A stretch of DNA of 64,000 bases from DATEDA01 sp963789885 (lineage in GTDB: Bacteria > Pseudomonadota > Gammaproteobacteria > Burkholderiales > SG8-39), in assembly GCA_963789885.1 (NCBI GenBank), contig CAWBNB010000012.1:1-64000 (forward strand), read 5' to 3'. The notes under the pieces were generated by a model. The model did not search any database. It was not told the origin of the DNA and saw nothing but the letters and a program-made list of their open reading frames with translations. Positions 7,933 through 17,037 of the stretch are shown piece by piece (within the stretch, counting starts at the first letter, position 1; every line of letters begins with the position of its first letter). A program made the position numbers and the translations under genes.

Positions 7933-8847
7933 TCAGTAAAGCCGGGTGACGCGGTAGCCGTCGCGGGCGATCATCGCGAGCAGCCCCTTCTCGCCGTGAA
8001 GATGCAGCGCGCCGACCGCGACGAACACGCGCCCGCCGCGCAGCGGCATGACGAGCCGATGGTGCATCAGGACGTTGCGGTCGTGGATGATGTGCTTGGT
8101 GAGCTGCAGGTAATGGCGGCCCATCTCCGAGAAGCGATCGTGCGAGCCGGCGTTGAGCCTCGCTAGCCGGGCGAGGTCGCCGCGCAGCCAGGCGTCGATG
8201 GTGGCATCGAGGCCGGTCTCGAGGGCGGCCTGGTCGGCGAGCGCGTGCTTGAGGAGCGCCACCTGCGTTTCGAGCGGCACCGCGTCGAACGCGGCGATCT
8301 GCTCCTCCACCCACTCGAGCGCCATGACCTTCACGCCACGCGCGCGCGCCGCGACCAGCAGCTGCTGGTCGAGACCGGGCTCGCTGCTGCGCGGTTGTGC
8401 GCGCGCCACCTTGATCATCGCCGCCCAAGGCTTCATCCGTTCGATGACACGCTCGGGGACATCCTGCGCAGCTAGCTCGATACGCACCCGTTTGAACGCG
8501 TCCTCGCCGATCAGCGGCTGGAGCCGCTGCCCGTCCTGGAACTGCTCCAGCTCGAACACCTCGGCGTTCGCGACCTGGCTGCCCAGCTCGAGCGCGAGCG
8601 TGCGCGACCGGGCGAGCGCATCGCCGACCGGCTTCGCGATGGTTACGCGCGGGTCGGCGACGTGGATCGTGCCGAACGCGAAGCTGTCCGGCACGCCGGT
8701 CTTGGCGATGCGCCAGAGAAGTCCCTGGACGAAGGGCGGCGGCGTGTGCGCTTCGAGCGCGCCGGCGGCGAGCGCCAGCACGCCCGCAACCGCCCAGCGG
8801 CTAGCCCAGGAGCGATTCCTCGAAATCCAGTTCGCGCTCGATCTCAT
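7933..8847 (-). CDS. TraB/GumN-family exported protein (putative metalloprotease-like)
   Basis: About 304 residues. A signal peptide (MRSSANWIS... ending near 'LALAAGALEA') precedes a TraB/PrgY/GumN domain. The family marks are 'FAFGTIHVADPR' near the start, the repeated partner 'FVAVGALHLHGEKG' near the C-terminus, and Glu-containing helices between. The biochemical role in bacteria is not settled. The ATG at 8847 overlaps the antiporter gene by 47 bases and has GAGGTG just before it; the in-frame GTG further in would cut the signal peptide, so 8847 is preferred. Confidence 0.75.
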   Translation of the reverse strand: MRSSANWISRNRSWASRWAVAGVLALAAGALEAHTPPPFVQGLLWRIAKTGVPDSFAFGTIHVADPRVTIAKPVGDALARSRTLALELGSQVANAEVFELEQFQDGQRLQPLIGEDAFKRVRIELAAQDVPERVIERMKPWAAMIKVARAQPRSSEPGLDQQLLVAARARGVKVMALEWVEEQIAAFDAVPLETQVALLKHALADQAALETGLDATIDAWLRGDLARLARLNAGSHDRFSEMGRHYLQLTKHIIHDRNVLMHHRLVMPLRGGRVFVAVGALHLHGEKGLLAMIARDGYRVTRLY

Positions 8848-10363
8848 GCAGCACCTCGTCGCCGATTCTACCCTCGCGCCAGAGCGCGACCAGCCGCCGG
8901 CGCTCCGCGCGCACGACCGCGCGCCGCCCGCGCACCCAGGGATCGTCGCCGTGCGCGACCGCGAGCGCGATCGGCGCCGCGCGCGCGAGACGTGCCTCGA
9001 AATCGCTGCGCAGGCTGGCGGCGATCTCGGGGGTGATGTCGCGCTCGCGCTCGAGACGCTCGATCTCGGCGAGCGCCGCGCGCGCGGTGGCGGCGCGGGC
9101 GAGCGCCTCCTCGTCGAGCACGCTCCAGTCACCGCCGACGCGGAGCGCGCGGACGAGCGGGCCGAGTGTGAATCCCGGCACGACCAGCGTCACGAAGATC
9201 ACCACGAACGCGAGGAAGACGAGCAGATCGCGCCCCGGGAACGGCGAGCCGTCGCTCAGCGCGAGCGGGAGGGCGAGCGCGGCCGCGAGCGAGACGATGC
9301 CACGCATCCCGCACCAGCCGACCACCGCGACGTTCTGCCAGGGGGGCAACGGTTCCGGCCGCCCGAGCTTCGCGAGCACGAAAGGTGGAACGTACGCGCC
9401 GAGGAACACCCAGGCGCTCCGCACCACGATCGCGACGACGCTCAGTAGCACGCCGTAGCCGATCGCCTGGGCAAGCGACCTCTCGGCCAGCCCGGCGACG
9501 AGATCCGGGAGCTGCAGGCCGATCATGATGAACACGAGGCAGTTGACCGCGAACACCACCACCCGCCAGAGCGAGTACGCCGCGATCCGCGCCTGCGGCG
9601 AGAACGCTTCCGGAGCGTATCGGCCACGCACCAGTCCGGCGGCGACGACTGCGAGGACGCCCGAGAGGTGAAGGGTCTCCGCCGCAAGGTAGGCGAGGTA
9701 CGGCAGCATCAGCGAGAGCGTCATCTCCATCAGCAGATCGCCGACGCGCCGGTGGATCGCCACGAAGAGCCGAGCGAGCGCGATGCCGATGGCGATCCCG
9801 CCCGCCGCGATCAGCACGAATTCGCCGGTGGCTTCGATGAGCGAAAACGCGCCGGTGAGCGCAGCGGCGACGGCGAACCGGTAGAGGACGAGGCCCGAAG
9901 CGTCGTTCACCAGGCTCTCGCCCTCGACGAGGGTCACGATCCGGCGCGGCACGTTCATGCGCGACATGATCGCGGTCGCCGCGACCGCATCGGGCGGCGA
10001 GACGATGGCGCCGAACGCGAACGCCACCGCCCAGGGCAGCTCGGGCACGAGCCACTTCAGCGTCGCCCCGACCGCGACCGTCGTCGCGATGACGAGGCCC
10101 ACCGCGAGCAGCGAGATCGGCCGCAGGTTCGCGCGGAAGTCGCGCCAGGACGTGAAGAGCGCCGCCTGGTAGAGGATCGGCGGGAGCACGAGCACGAGGA
10201 TCAGGTTCGGATCGAACGGCAGCCGCGGCAGGCCGGGCGCGAAGCCGATCGCGGCGCCGCCGAGCACGAGCGCGATCGGGTACGGCAGGCCGAGGTGGCG
10301 CGCGAGCCACGCAAGCGCGATCGCCGCCGCGAACAACCCGACCAGGAGTTCGACCAGGACCAC
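8801..10363 (-). CDS. Na+/H+ antiporter, CPA1 (NhaP-like) family
   Basis: 520 residues with about 12 membrane segments over the first ~410 and a charged cytoplasmic tail. The ion-binding region of CPA1 carriers is visible as 'FGAIVSPPDAVAATAIM' and 'EGESLVNDASGLVLYRFAV' (the ND motif). It would exchange sodium or potassium for protons in the inner membrane. The tail (from ~410) is helical, with many Glu/Arg, as in YjcE-type members. First gene of the minus-strand run down to mscS; pairing with a mechanosensitive channel suggests ion homeostasis. Confidence 0.88.
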   Translation of the reverse strand: MVLVELLVGLFAAAIALAWLARHLGLPYPIALVLGGAAIGFAPGLPRLPFDPNLILVLVLPPILYQAALFTSWRDFRANLRPISLLAVGLVIATTVAVGATLKWLVPELPWAVAFAFGAIVSPPDAVAATAIMSRMNVPRRIVTLVEGESLVNDASGLVLYRFAVAAALTGAFSLIEATGEFVLIAAGGIAIGIALARLFVAIHRRVGDLLMEMTLSLMLPYLAYLAAETLHLSGVLAVVAAGLVRGRYAPEAFSPQARIAAYSLWRVVVFAVNCLVFIMIGLQLPDLVAGLAERSLAQAIGYGVLLSVVAIVVRSAWVFLGAYVPPFVLAKLGRPEPLPPWQNVAVVGWCGMRGIVSLAAALALPLALSDGSPFPGRDLLVFLAFVVIFVTLVVPGFTLGPLVRALRVGGDWSVLDEEALARAATARAALAEIERLERERDITPEIAASLRSDFEARLARAAPIALAVAHGDDPWVRGRRAVVRAERRRLVALWREGRIGDEVLHEIERELDFEESLLG

Positions 10364-10476
10364 CGGCGCGGGTCAGGCGAACCGCGCCGTCGCGTGGGCG
10401 GGCGGTCGCGCGCCGACCGCGACGGCGAGGATCTTCGGTGGCTTCATCGTTCGACGGCTGCAGCGGACCGCGGCGA

Positions 10477-11643
10477 TTATGCCGGAAGGGTTTGCTCGCG
10501 CAGCCGCAGCAGCGTGAGCGCCCCGGCAGCGAGCACCATCAGCACCGCGGCAATAGTGAACGCCCGCGCGAGCGAGGTCGCCGCGACGAGCGGATGCACG
10601 AGGATCGGCGAGAGGAACTGCGCGAGGAAGATGGCGGAGGTGAGCCCGCCGGCGAGCTGCCCGCGCAGCGCGGGCGGCGCGAGCGCGAGCACCCAGAGGT
10701 TGCTGTTGGGAAAGAAGAGCCCGACGCCGACGCCGGCTACGGCGGCCCCGCCGAGCACCCCGGCGAAAGTGCCCGCAAACCCCGCGAGCGCGTAGCCCGC
10801 AGCCATCAGCACGAAGGCCCATGCATAGACTCCGAGCACGCCGTGGGATCGCCGCAGGACGGCGAACCACGCCGAGCCGCCGGCCGCGGTGAGCGATGCC
10901 GCCGCCACGACGACGCCCGCCGCGGTGCCCGACTCCACCCCGATCGTGCGCAGGAGGAACGGGACCTGCACCGGGATCATGTAGAACATGGCCACCGCGA
11001 AGAACGTGACGCCGTAGGCGGCCGCGATCGGACCGAGCGGGAGGGCCGCGCGGTGGCCGCGCGACACCGGCGCGGCGGCCGGGCGGTGAGGCTCTTCCAG
11101 ATAAAGCAGCACCGGGACGAGCACCGCCCATCCTGTGAGATAGACGAGGAACGGCAGCCGCCAGCCGATGTCGGCGAGCAGCCCGCCGGCGCCGACGCAC
11201 ACGACCGCGCCGAGGGACATCGCGAGCGACTGCAGGCCCGCGTACCGCGTGCGGGCCTCGCCGGTGTAGTAGTCGCCGGCGAGTGCGGTGACGCTGGTCA
11301 TCGTGCCGGCGACCGCCACGCCGAGCACCGCACGGCTTGCGAGAATCGCGTAGAGATCGTCGAGCACGTAGCCGGCCGCGCCGGCGAGCCCGTAGAGCAC
11401 GAGGCTCGCGCGCAGGATCCCCACCCGACCGAACCGGTCGACGAGCGCGCCGGCGAACGGGGCGCAAAGCGCGATCGCGACCGCCGGCGCGGTGAGCACG
11501 AGTTTGCTCAGCAGCTCGGCGTTCGACGCGGCGCTGAACGCCTCGGCCATCCGTGGCAGCGCCGGCGCGACCGTCGCCGCCGACATCACGGTGAGGCAGG
11601 CGACGAGGAGGAGCGCCGTCTTGCGGCCGGGATCGGCGCTCAC
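10477..11643 (-). CDS. MFS transporter (drug/metabolite efflux type)
   Basis: About 388 residues and 12 predicted membrane segments. Between segments 2 and 3 is the MFS signature 'GALVDRFGRVGILRAS'. The hydrophobic profile fits a 12-TM DHA1-like exporter. The substrate cannot be read from the sequence. The start is placed at the GTG at 11643 (MSADPGRKTALLL), since the frame upstream is proline/arginine-rich and overlaps the pirin gene end. It follows the pirin gene on the same strand by about 50 bases. Confidence 0.8.
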   Translation of the reverse strand: MSADPGRKTALLLVACLTVMSAATVAPALPRMAEAFSAASNAELLSKLVLTAPAVAIALCAPFAGALVDRFGRVGILRASLVLYGLAGAAGYVLDDLYAILASRAVLGVAVAGTMTSVTALAGDYYTGEARTRYAGLQSLAMSLGAVVCVGAGGLLADIGWRLPFLVYLTGWAVLVPVLLYLEEPHRPAAAPVSRGHRAALPLGPIAAAYGVTFFAVAMFYMIPVQVPFLLRTIGVESGTAAGVVVAAASLTAAGGSAWFAVLRRSHGVLGVYAWAFVLMAAGYALAGFAGTFAGVLGGAAVAGVGVGLFFPNSNLWVLALAPPALRGQLAGGLTSAIFLAQFLSPILVHPLVAATSLARAFTIAAVLMVLAAGALTLLRLREQTLPA

Positions 11644-11692
11644 GAGGGCGGGCGGCGCATGGCAGCCCGGAGCATACCTGCGTCCCCGTCGG

Positions 11693-12391
11693 CTACGGCA
11701 GGTCGAACAGCAGCACTTCCGCGCCCGCACCCCGCTCGAGCACGACCTCCCCGACGTCGGTCGCCTTCAGGGCGTCGCCCGCGCCGAGCGCCTGGCCGTT
11801 TGCCGTTACCTTGCCGCGTGCAACGTGAACGTAGCTCTTGCGGCCGGGCGCGACCGGGTGCGCGACGCGCTCTTCTCCGTCGAGCAGCGTGGCGTACAGA
11901 TAGGCGTCCTGGTGGATTTTCACCGAGCCGTCGCGCCCGTCCGGCGATGCGACGAGCCGCAGCCGGCCGCGCTTCGAGGCGGCGTCGAAATGCTTCTCCT
12001 CGTAGCCCGGCGGGATGCCGCTGACGTCGGGTTCGATCCAGATCTGCAGGAAGTGGACGAGCTCCCGCGGCGACGGGTTGAACTCGCTGTGCCGCACGCC
12101 GGTGCCGGCGCTCATGCGCTGCACGTCGCCGGGCCGGATCACCGAGCCGTTACCCATCGAGTCCTTGTGCTCGAGCTCGCCCTCGAGCACGTAGCTCACG
12201 ATCTCCATGTCGCGATGCCCGTGGGTGCCGAAACCCTTGCCCGGCTGGACGCGATCCTCGTTGATGACCAGGAGCGGACCGAAGCCGGTATGGCGCGGAT
12301 CGTAGTAGTCGGCGAACGAGAAGCTGTGGAACGAGCGCAGCCAGCCGTGGTCGGCATGGCCGCGCTCGCCGGCTTTCCTCACTTCGAGCAT
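11693..12391 (-). CDS. Pirin-family bicupin (quercetinase/YhhW-like)
   Basis: 232 residues, the same length as E. coli YhhW. The N-terminal cupin keeps all four metal ligands: His57 and His59 in GTHGHRDMEI, His101 and Glu103 in GVRHSEFN. Some pirins have 2,3-dioxygenase activity on quercetin; the physiological substrate is usually unknown. The ATG at 12391 begins MLEVRKAGERGHADHGWL, the family's usual start, preceded by GGGAGA. Probably co-transcribed with the MFS gene. Confidence 0.9.
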   Translation of the reverse strand: MLEVRKAGERGHADHGWLRSFHSFSFADYYDPRHTGFGPLLVINEDRVQPGKGFGTHGHRDMEIVSYVLEGELEHKDSMGNGSVIRPGDVQRMSAGTGVRHSEFNPSPRELVHFLQIWIEPDVSGIPPGYEEKHFDAASKRGRLRLVASPDGRDGSVKIHQDAYLYATLLDGEERVAHPVAPGRKSYVHVARGKVTANGQALGAGDALKATDVGEVVLERGAGAEVLLFDLP

Positions 12392-12512
12392 GGAGATCTC
12401 CCGGGCAGGTGTTTCGAGGTCGGCTGGAGTATGGGGGCGGATCGCGGAGTTTCCAGCGAGCACGAGCCCGGCGCGGCGCCGACCGGACGGGCCGTGGTGC
12501 GGCCAGTCGGTC

Positions 12513-12602
12513 TCAGGTGTCGCAGGCGGGCCGCCGCGCAGCGCGCAGCACCACGAGCACGGCAAGCCCGATCGCAAGCATGGCCCAAGTAGCGGGTTCC
12601 GC
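12513..12602 (-). other. In-frame PEP-CTERM sorting signal separated from the protease by a TGA
   Basis: Directly after the TGA that ends the protease gene (12603-12605), the same frame continues for 29 codons as AEPATWAMLAIGLAVLVVL followed by RAARRPACDT and a second TGA. This is a near-complete PEP-CTERM tripartite signal: an EPAT motif, a hydrophobic helix and an arginine cluster. It has no start of its own. Either the stop is a recent nonsense change that releases a normally anchored protease, or TGA read-through makes a minor anchored form. Confidence 0.7.
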
Positions 12603-13397
12603 TCACTCGCGCCCGCTGGCGGAGAGGATCCACTCGCGGTAGGCGGCGACCGCTACGCCCCCGCCCCCGCGCTGTCCCTGCCTCGAATACACGTAGGTGT
12701 TGATCCCCGCGAGGCGCCAGCCGTCCGGCTCGCGGACAAACGCCGGACCACCGGAGTCCCCCCCGGCGAGCATCGCCTCGAGCGGTGATCCGCGCGGCAG
12801 CGGGGTGTACGCGAAGCGGTACAGCTCGACGCGCCCCGCCCCGCCGAGGTCCTGATAGAGCTGCTCCACCACGTTCGCGCCGACGCGCTTCACCGCCGGA
12901 TCCGGCGGGACGCTCGCGCCCCCCGCGCCCGCTCCGCCGCCGTAGCCGACGAGGATCAGCCGCTCGCCGAGCCGCGGTGGACGGCTCGCAAGCTCGTAGA
13001 GCGGCGTCCCGAACGGCACGTTCCCGGCGAGGCGGACGACCGCGAGGTCATCGTGCGCGAGACCTGCACGCCCCGGCCCGAACCCCTGGTAGCCCGGGTG
13101 CACCCGGATCGAAGCCACCGGCAGCCTGGCGGTGAGGTCGCCGCCGACGTTGAGGTTGAACGTCCACGACTCGGGCGTGCTGCCCGCCACCACGTGCGCC
13201 GCGGTGAGCACGGCGTCGGGCGCGATCACCACCGCCGAATAGTGGTCGCCGCGTGCGTGGGACAGGCTGCCCACCCCCGCCCAGGGCGAGTGGGCGTTGT
13301 TGGGGTCGACCACCCCGTCGATGACCGCCCCCGCGTTGCCCGCGAGCGCGAGCGCGACGAGGAGGATCCGTAGGGCCGCGCGCACCGCCGGCAGCAT
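12603..13397 (-). CDS. Secreted trypsin-like serine protease (S1), PEP-CTERM signal cut off by TGA
   Basis: 264 residues to the first stop. A signal peptide ends near 'AGNAGA', and mature 'VIDGVVDPNNAHSPWAGVG' resembles the activated S1 N-terminus. The catalytic triad is His68 (TAAHVV), Asp117 (AHDDLAVV) and Ser215 (GGDSGGPAF). It should act in the periplasm, cell surface or outside. The frame resumes after the TGA with a PEP-CTERM signal (12513-12602), so the ancestral protein was probably sorted by an exosortase. The protease domain itself looks intact. Confidence 0.88.
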   Translation of the reverse strand: MLPAVRAALRILLVALALAGNAGAVIDGVVDPNNAHSPWAGVGSLSHARGDHYSAVVIAPDAVLTAAHVVAGSTPESWTFNLNVGGDLTARLPVASIRVHPGYQGFGPGRAGLAHDDLAVVRLAGNVPFGTPLYELASRPPRLGERLILVGYGGGAGAGGASVPPDPAVKRVGANVVEQLYQDLGGAGRVELYRFAYTPLPRGSPLEAMLAGGDSGGPAFVREPDGWRLAGINTYVYSRQGQRGGGGVAVAAYREWILSASGRE

Positions 13398-13404
13398 CCG
13401 GGGC

Positions 13405-16032
13405 TCAATCCGAGTAGAACTGGTAGCGGTTCTTCCCGGCTTCCTTCACCCGGTACATCGCGGCGTCGGCGTGCCTCAGGAGCTGCTCGACGCCCGCGCC
13501 ATCGCGCGGGAAGATGCTGATGCCGATCGATGCGCCGATCTCGAACTTGCGCCCGCCGGCCGCCACCGGATCGGCGAGCGCGCCGAGGATCTTCTCCGCG
13601 ACGACGACCGAGTCCTCGGTCGAGCGCTGGCCTGCGAACAGCACGACGAACTCGTCGCCGCCGAGCCGCGCGATGGTGTCCGACTCGCGGACGCAGTCCT
13701 TCAAGCGCTTCGCCACCGTGCGCAGCACGTAGTCGCCCATCAGGTGGCCGTACTGGTCGTTTACCGTCTTGAACCCGTCAAGGTCGATCAGCATCACCGC
13801 GACCATCGTCTCGTTGCGGCGCGCGAGCGTGAGCGCCTGGGCGAGCCGGTCCTCGAGCAGACGCCGGTTGAGCAGCCCGGTGAGCGCGTCGTGGTCGGCG
13901 AGGTGCTGGATGCGGCTCTCGCGCTCCTTGCGCGCCGAGATGTCGATGTAGACGAAGATCGACCCCTCGTCCATCCGGCCGGGGTCGATCGCGCGCCCGC
14001 GCACGTCGCACCAGAACTTCGCGCCGTCGTTGCGTCGCACCAGCAGCTCGGACTCGTACGTGCGCCCCTCCGACATGGCGGCGCGCGCCTGCCGCCCGAC
14101 GTGCTCCCACTCCGAGGCATCGGCGTACCAGGCGAGCGACGGCTTCCCGACGAGTTCCGCGGGCGCGTACCCGAGCATCTTGGCGAACTTGCTGTTGCAC
14201 TTGCGGACGATGCGTTGCCGCAGCACCACGATCCCTTCGGACACCGAGTCGAAGAGGAGCTCCTGCTCGGCTACCGCGGCCGAGAGCGCCTGTGCGTTGG
14301 CCTTGAGCTCGGTGATGTCCGTCGCGGTGCCGGTAACACCGACGATCGCGCCGCCCGCCCCGCGCAGGGGGGTGGCGTTCAGGCTCAGGACCACCTGGGC
14401 GCCCTTGCGGTCGAGATGCACCGTTTCGAAGTGGGACGCGGTGCCGTCCGCAAGCACGCGTGCGAGCATGGCGAGCGTGCGGCCCCGCTCGGACTCCGGC
14501 TGCGAGTCGACGAGTCGCGCCCCGGCCATGTCCTCGGGCTCGCATGCGAAGACCTGGCGCGTCGCACGCGGCGAGAGATAGGTCCAGCGGCCTTCTCGGT
14601 CGACCGCCCAGACGAGGTCGTTCGCGGTCTCGACGAGATGGCGGAAGTGGCTCTCGCTCTCGCGCAGGCGCGCCTCCACCCGCTTGCGGTCGGAGATATC
14701 GATGATCGAGCCGACGAAGCGGATCGCCCGGCCGGCCGCGTCGCGCATCGCGTGGCCCTTCGCGTGCACCCAGATGTGCGTGCCGTCGGCTCGCCACAGC
14801 CGCCCTTCCTGGTCGAACGGTGCGCCGGCGTTGACCGCGATATCCACTGCGGCCAGCACCCGTCCGCGGTCGTCCGGATGCAGCCGGTCGGGAAGATGAA
14901 AGTTGCCGATCAGGTCGGTGTCCGGCGCGTAGCCGAGAATTTCCTTGAAGCGGTCGGAGACGTGCCGGACGTTGCGCACGATGTCCCAGTCCCACAGGCC
15001 GCTCTGCGACGCCTGGATCGCGAGCTCGAGCCGCTCTTCGCTTTCACGGAGCGCGGACTCGGTGCGTTTGCGCTCGGTGATGTCGGCGTAGGAGACGACG
15101 TATCCCAGCTCCGGCCGGCCGGCGATGACGGCCTGGCCGGACACGTCGCACCAGACGCCCGAGCCGTCCTTGCGTCGCAACTCGAGCTCGCCGCGATAAG
15201 GATAGCCGCCGCGGGCGCGGGCGGTCGCATCGTCGGTGACCCGTCGCCAGGCCGCTTCGTCGGGGAACCACAGCCGGCTCGACGCTCCCGCGAGCTCGCC
15301 GCGCGTCCAGCCGAAGATCCGCTCGAACTGCCGGTTGCAGTCGGCCAGCACCTCCCCGCGCAGGAACGCGATCCCCACCGTCGCGGTGTCGAACAGGCCG
15401 CGCTGCTCCGCGAGGAGACGCTCGTTGACGATGCCGCGCTCGATGTTCTGCGTGACGGTGCGGTGCAGGTCGCCGAACACGCGCGCGACCGCGGCGAGGA
15501 AGATCGCGACCATCACGCCCATCGCGGTGTAAAGGTCGCCGCCGAGCCACAGGAACTCGGCGATCTGTGCGCCGAGCATCGGCACCGCGAACCAGAAGAA
15601 CGCGCGGCGGCTCGGCGCGAGCACGCCCATTGCGCCGATCGCCATCCCGCCGATCGTGAACGCGACGAAGACCTGCAGGGTGTAGCTCGCCGGATTGACA
15701 AGCACCGCAGCCGCAGCCCAGGCGACGCCCATCGCGGCCGCGCCGGCCGCGAACCAGTTCTCCCAGGCGGGCGCTTCGGCAGCGGGGCCCTCGGCCAGGC
15801 GATAGGCCCGGACCAGCGCGTAGCGCCCCACCGTAATCGCGGCCACGGTCGCGAACCAGCCTGCAACCGCGACGCGTTCGACGGCGGGCCACATCACGAC
15901 GGCACACACCGCCGCCACGGCGAGCGTGACGAGGAAACCCGGGACCGCCTGGCGGTAAAGCGCCGCGATCCGCGCCGCGCGAACCGCTTCGGGCAGCGGG
16001 TGCGTGAAGCTCGAGATGCCGGTGTCCGTCAT
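13405..16032 (-). CDS. Membrane PAS-sensor diguanylate cyclase (4 PAS + GGDEF)
   Basis: 875 residues from the ATG at 16032 (MTDTGISSFTHPLPEAVRAA). A hydrophobic N-terminus with about six membrane segments (to ~180) is followed by four PAS/PAC modules (about 200-320, 325-450, 450-570, 575-700), each ending in a DIT/DIS-x-RK type linker. A C-terminal GGDEF domain carries the intact active site RLGGDEF and an upstream RxxD inhibitory site (RESD, five residues before GGDEF). It should make cyclic-di-GMP from two GTP with product inhibition. No EAL domain. It ends just before the protease gene start. Confidence 0.92.
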   Translation of the reverse strand: MTDTGISSFTHPLPEAVRAARIAALYRQAVPGFLVTLAVAAVCAVVMWPAVERVAVAGWFATVAAITVGRYALVRAYRLAEGPAAEAPAWENWFAAGAAAMGVAWAAAAVLVNPASYTLQVFVAFTIGGMAIGAMGVLAPSRRAFFWFAVPMLGAQIAEFLWLGGDLYTAMGVMVAIFLAAVARVFGDLHRTVTQNIERGIVNERLLAEQRGLFDTATVGIAFLRGEVLADCNRQFERIFGWTRGELAGASSRLWFPDEAAWRRVTDDATARARGGYPYRGELELRRKDGSGVWCDVSGQAVIAGRPELGYVVSYADITERKRTESALRESEERLELAIQASQSGLWDWDIVRNVRHVSDRFKEILGYAPDTDLIGNFHLPDRLHPDDRGRVLAAVDIAVNAGAPFDQEGRLWRADGTHIWVHAKGHAMRDAAGRAIRFVGSIIDISDRKRVEARLRESESHFRHLVETANDLVWAVDREGRWTYLSPRATRQVFACEPEDMAGARLVDSQPESERGRTLAMLARVLADGTASHFETVHLDRKGAQVVLSLNATPLRGAGGAIVGVTGTATDITELKANAQALSAAVAEQELLFDSVSEGIVVLRQRIVRKCNSKFAKMLGYAPAELVGKPSLAWYADASEWEHVGRQARAAMSEGRTYESELLVRRNDGAKFWCDVRGRAIDPGRMDEGSIFVYIDISARKERESRIQHLADHDALTGLLNRRLLEDRLAQALTLARRNETMVAVMLIDLDGFKTVNDQYGHLMGDYVLRTVAKRLKDCVRESDTIARLGGDEFVVLFAGQRSTEDSVVVAEKILGALADPVAAGGRKFEIGASIGISIFPRDGAGVEQLLRHADAAMYRVKEAGKNRYQFYSD

Positions 16033-16073
16033 CGGACGGGCGTGCGGTGCCGGGATGCGCGGCACCGCTCGGG

Positions 16074-17009
16074 TCAGGCGTCCCCGGCGGCTTCCCGCGC
16101 CGCGATCTCGCGGTGCACCTCGGCCATGTCCACCGCCTTCACCTTGGTCAGCACCTCCTCCAGCATCGCCGGCGGCAGCGCCCCCGCATCGGCATAGAGG
16201 ACCACTTTCTCGCGGAAGACCATCAGGGTAGGGATGGAGCGGATGTTGAACGCGGCCGCGAGCTCGGATTGCTCCTCGGTATTCACCTTGCCGAACACCA
16301 CGTCGGCATGGCGCTCGGACGCGGTCTCGAAGGTGGGTGCGAACGCGCGGCACGGCGCGCACCACGACGCCCAGAAGTCGACGATCACCAGCGGATTCCC
16401 GGTGACGACGCGCTCGAAGTTGTCTCGGGTTAGCTCGACCGTGGGCACGCGACGCTCCTCCGTCCCTGGAATGACAGTCGAGTATAGCTTTCCTGCGGCA
16501 CCGCGAGCCCCGAGCAGCACGCCGGCGGCGGCGAGGCGCGTGCGGAGTTCCTCGATCCGCGCGCGATTCACGCCGAAGTCACTGCGGCCCACGCGCGACG
16601 CGGAGCGGACGTGGACAAGTTTCGCGGACGGGTCGAGCTGGAACTCGACGTCGTCGACGAAGCCGAACACCCGGCTCGTGTACTCGGCGTGCAGATAGCC
16701 GGGGCGCTCGGCGACAATCCGCACCCGTGGCCAGGCGCGCACGGCAGCGACGAGCGCCGTCCACGCTGGCATCGGATCGCCACGGATCGCGAAGGGCGGA
16801 ACGTAGTGTCCAGGGTCCGCGGTGCGGTCGGTCTGGCTCGCTACGCAGTTCGGCGTCGGCCTGCAGGGCGCGAGCCGCCCGTCCCGCACCCCGAGGTCCG
16901 CCGGCGGCTCGCCGGCGCAGGCCGCGAGCAGCGCGAGCCCCGCCAGCCCGGCAAATCGCGTCAAGGTGCCGCAACAAAGGGATCGCCTCGGCCATTCGAC
17001 TTTGGTCAT
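16074..17009 (-). CDS. DUF1499 lipoprotein fused to a thioredoxin domain
   Basis: 311 residues. A lipobox signal peptide (LALLAAC, Cys about 31) precedes a DUF1499 domain ('PCRPTPNCVASQTDR', 'AEYTSRVFGFVDDVEFQL', 'ARIEELRTRL'). Without a stop, the frame continues into a complete thioredoxin fold with WCAPC and the cis-Pro in SIPTL. An internal GTG at 16448 has GGAGGAG (16455-16461) six bases upstream, so a free 124-residue thioredoxin may also be made. The fusion would put the redox domain in the periplasm; the internal start would keep it in the cytoplasm. The divergent gluQ begins 29 bases away. Confidence 0.85.
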   Translation of the reverse strand: MTKVEWPRRSLCCGTLTRFAGLAGLALLAACAGEPPADLGVRDGRLAPCRPTPNCVASQTDRTADPGHYVPPFAIRGDPMPAWTALVAAVRAWPRVRIVAERPGYLHAEYTSRVFGFVDDVEFQLDPSAKLVHVRSASRVGRSDFGVNRARIEELRTRLAAAGVLLGARGAAGKLYSTVIPGTEERRVPTVELTRDNFERVVTGNPLVIVDFWASWCAPCRAFAPTFETASERHADVVFGKVNTEEQSELAAAFNIRSIPTLMVFREKVVLYADAGALPPAMLEEVLTKVKAVDMAEVHREIAAREAAGDA

Positions 17010-17037
17010 CGACTTTGGTTAGTGTACGGCGACGCTC

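Noticed and set aside
8153..9448. Very long antisense frames (here and opposite putA, hrpA and M48)
   Set aside because: These are high-GC shadows of real genes, rich in Arg/Ala/Pro with no domain signal; the opposite strand carries clear families.
16448..16486. Separate promoter for the thioredoxin part
   Set aside because: A TATACT (16481-16486 on the minus strand) is present upstream of the internal start, but no -35 element could be found at the right distance. Only the internal ribosome site is kept.
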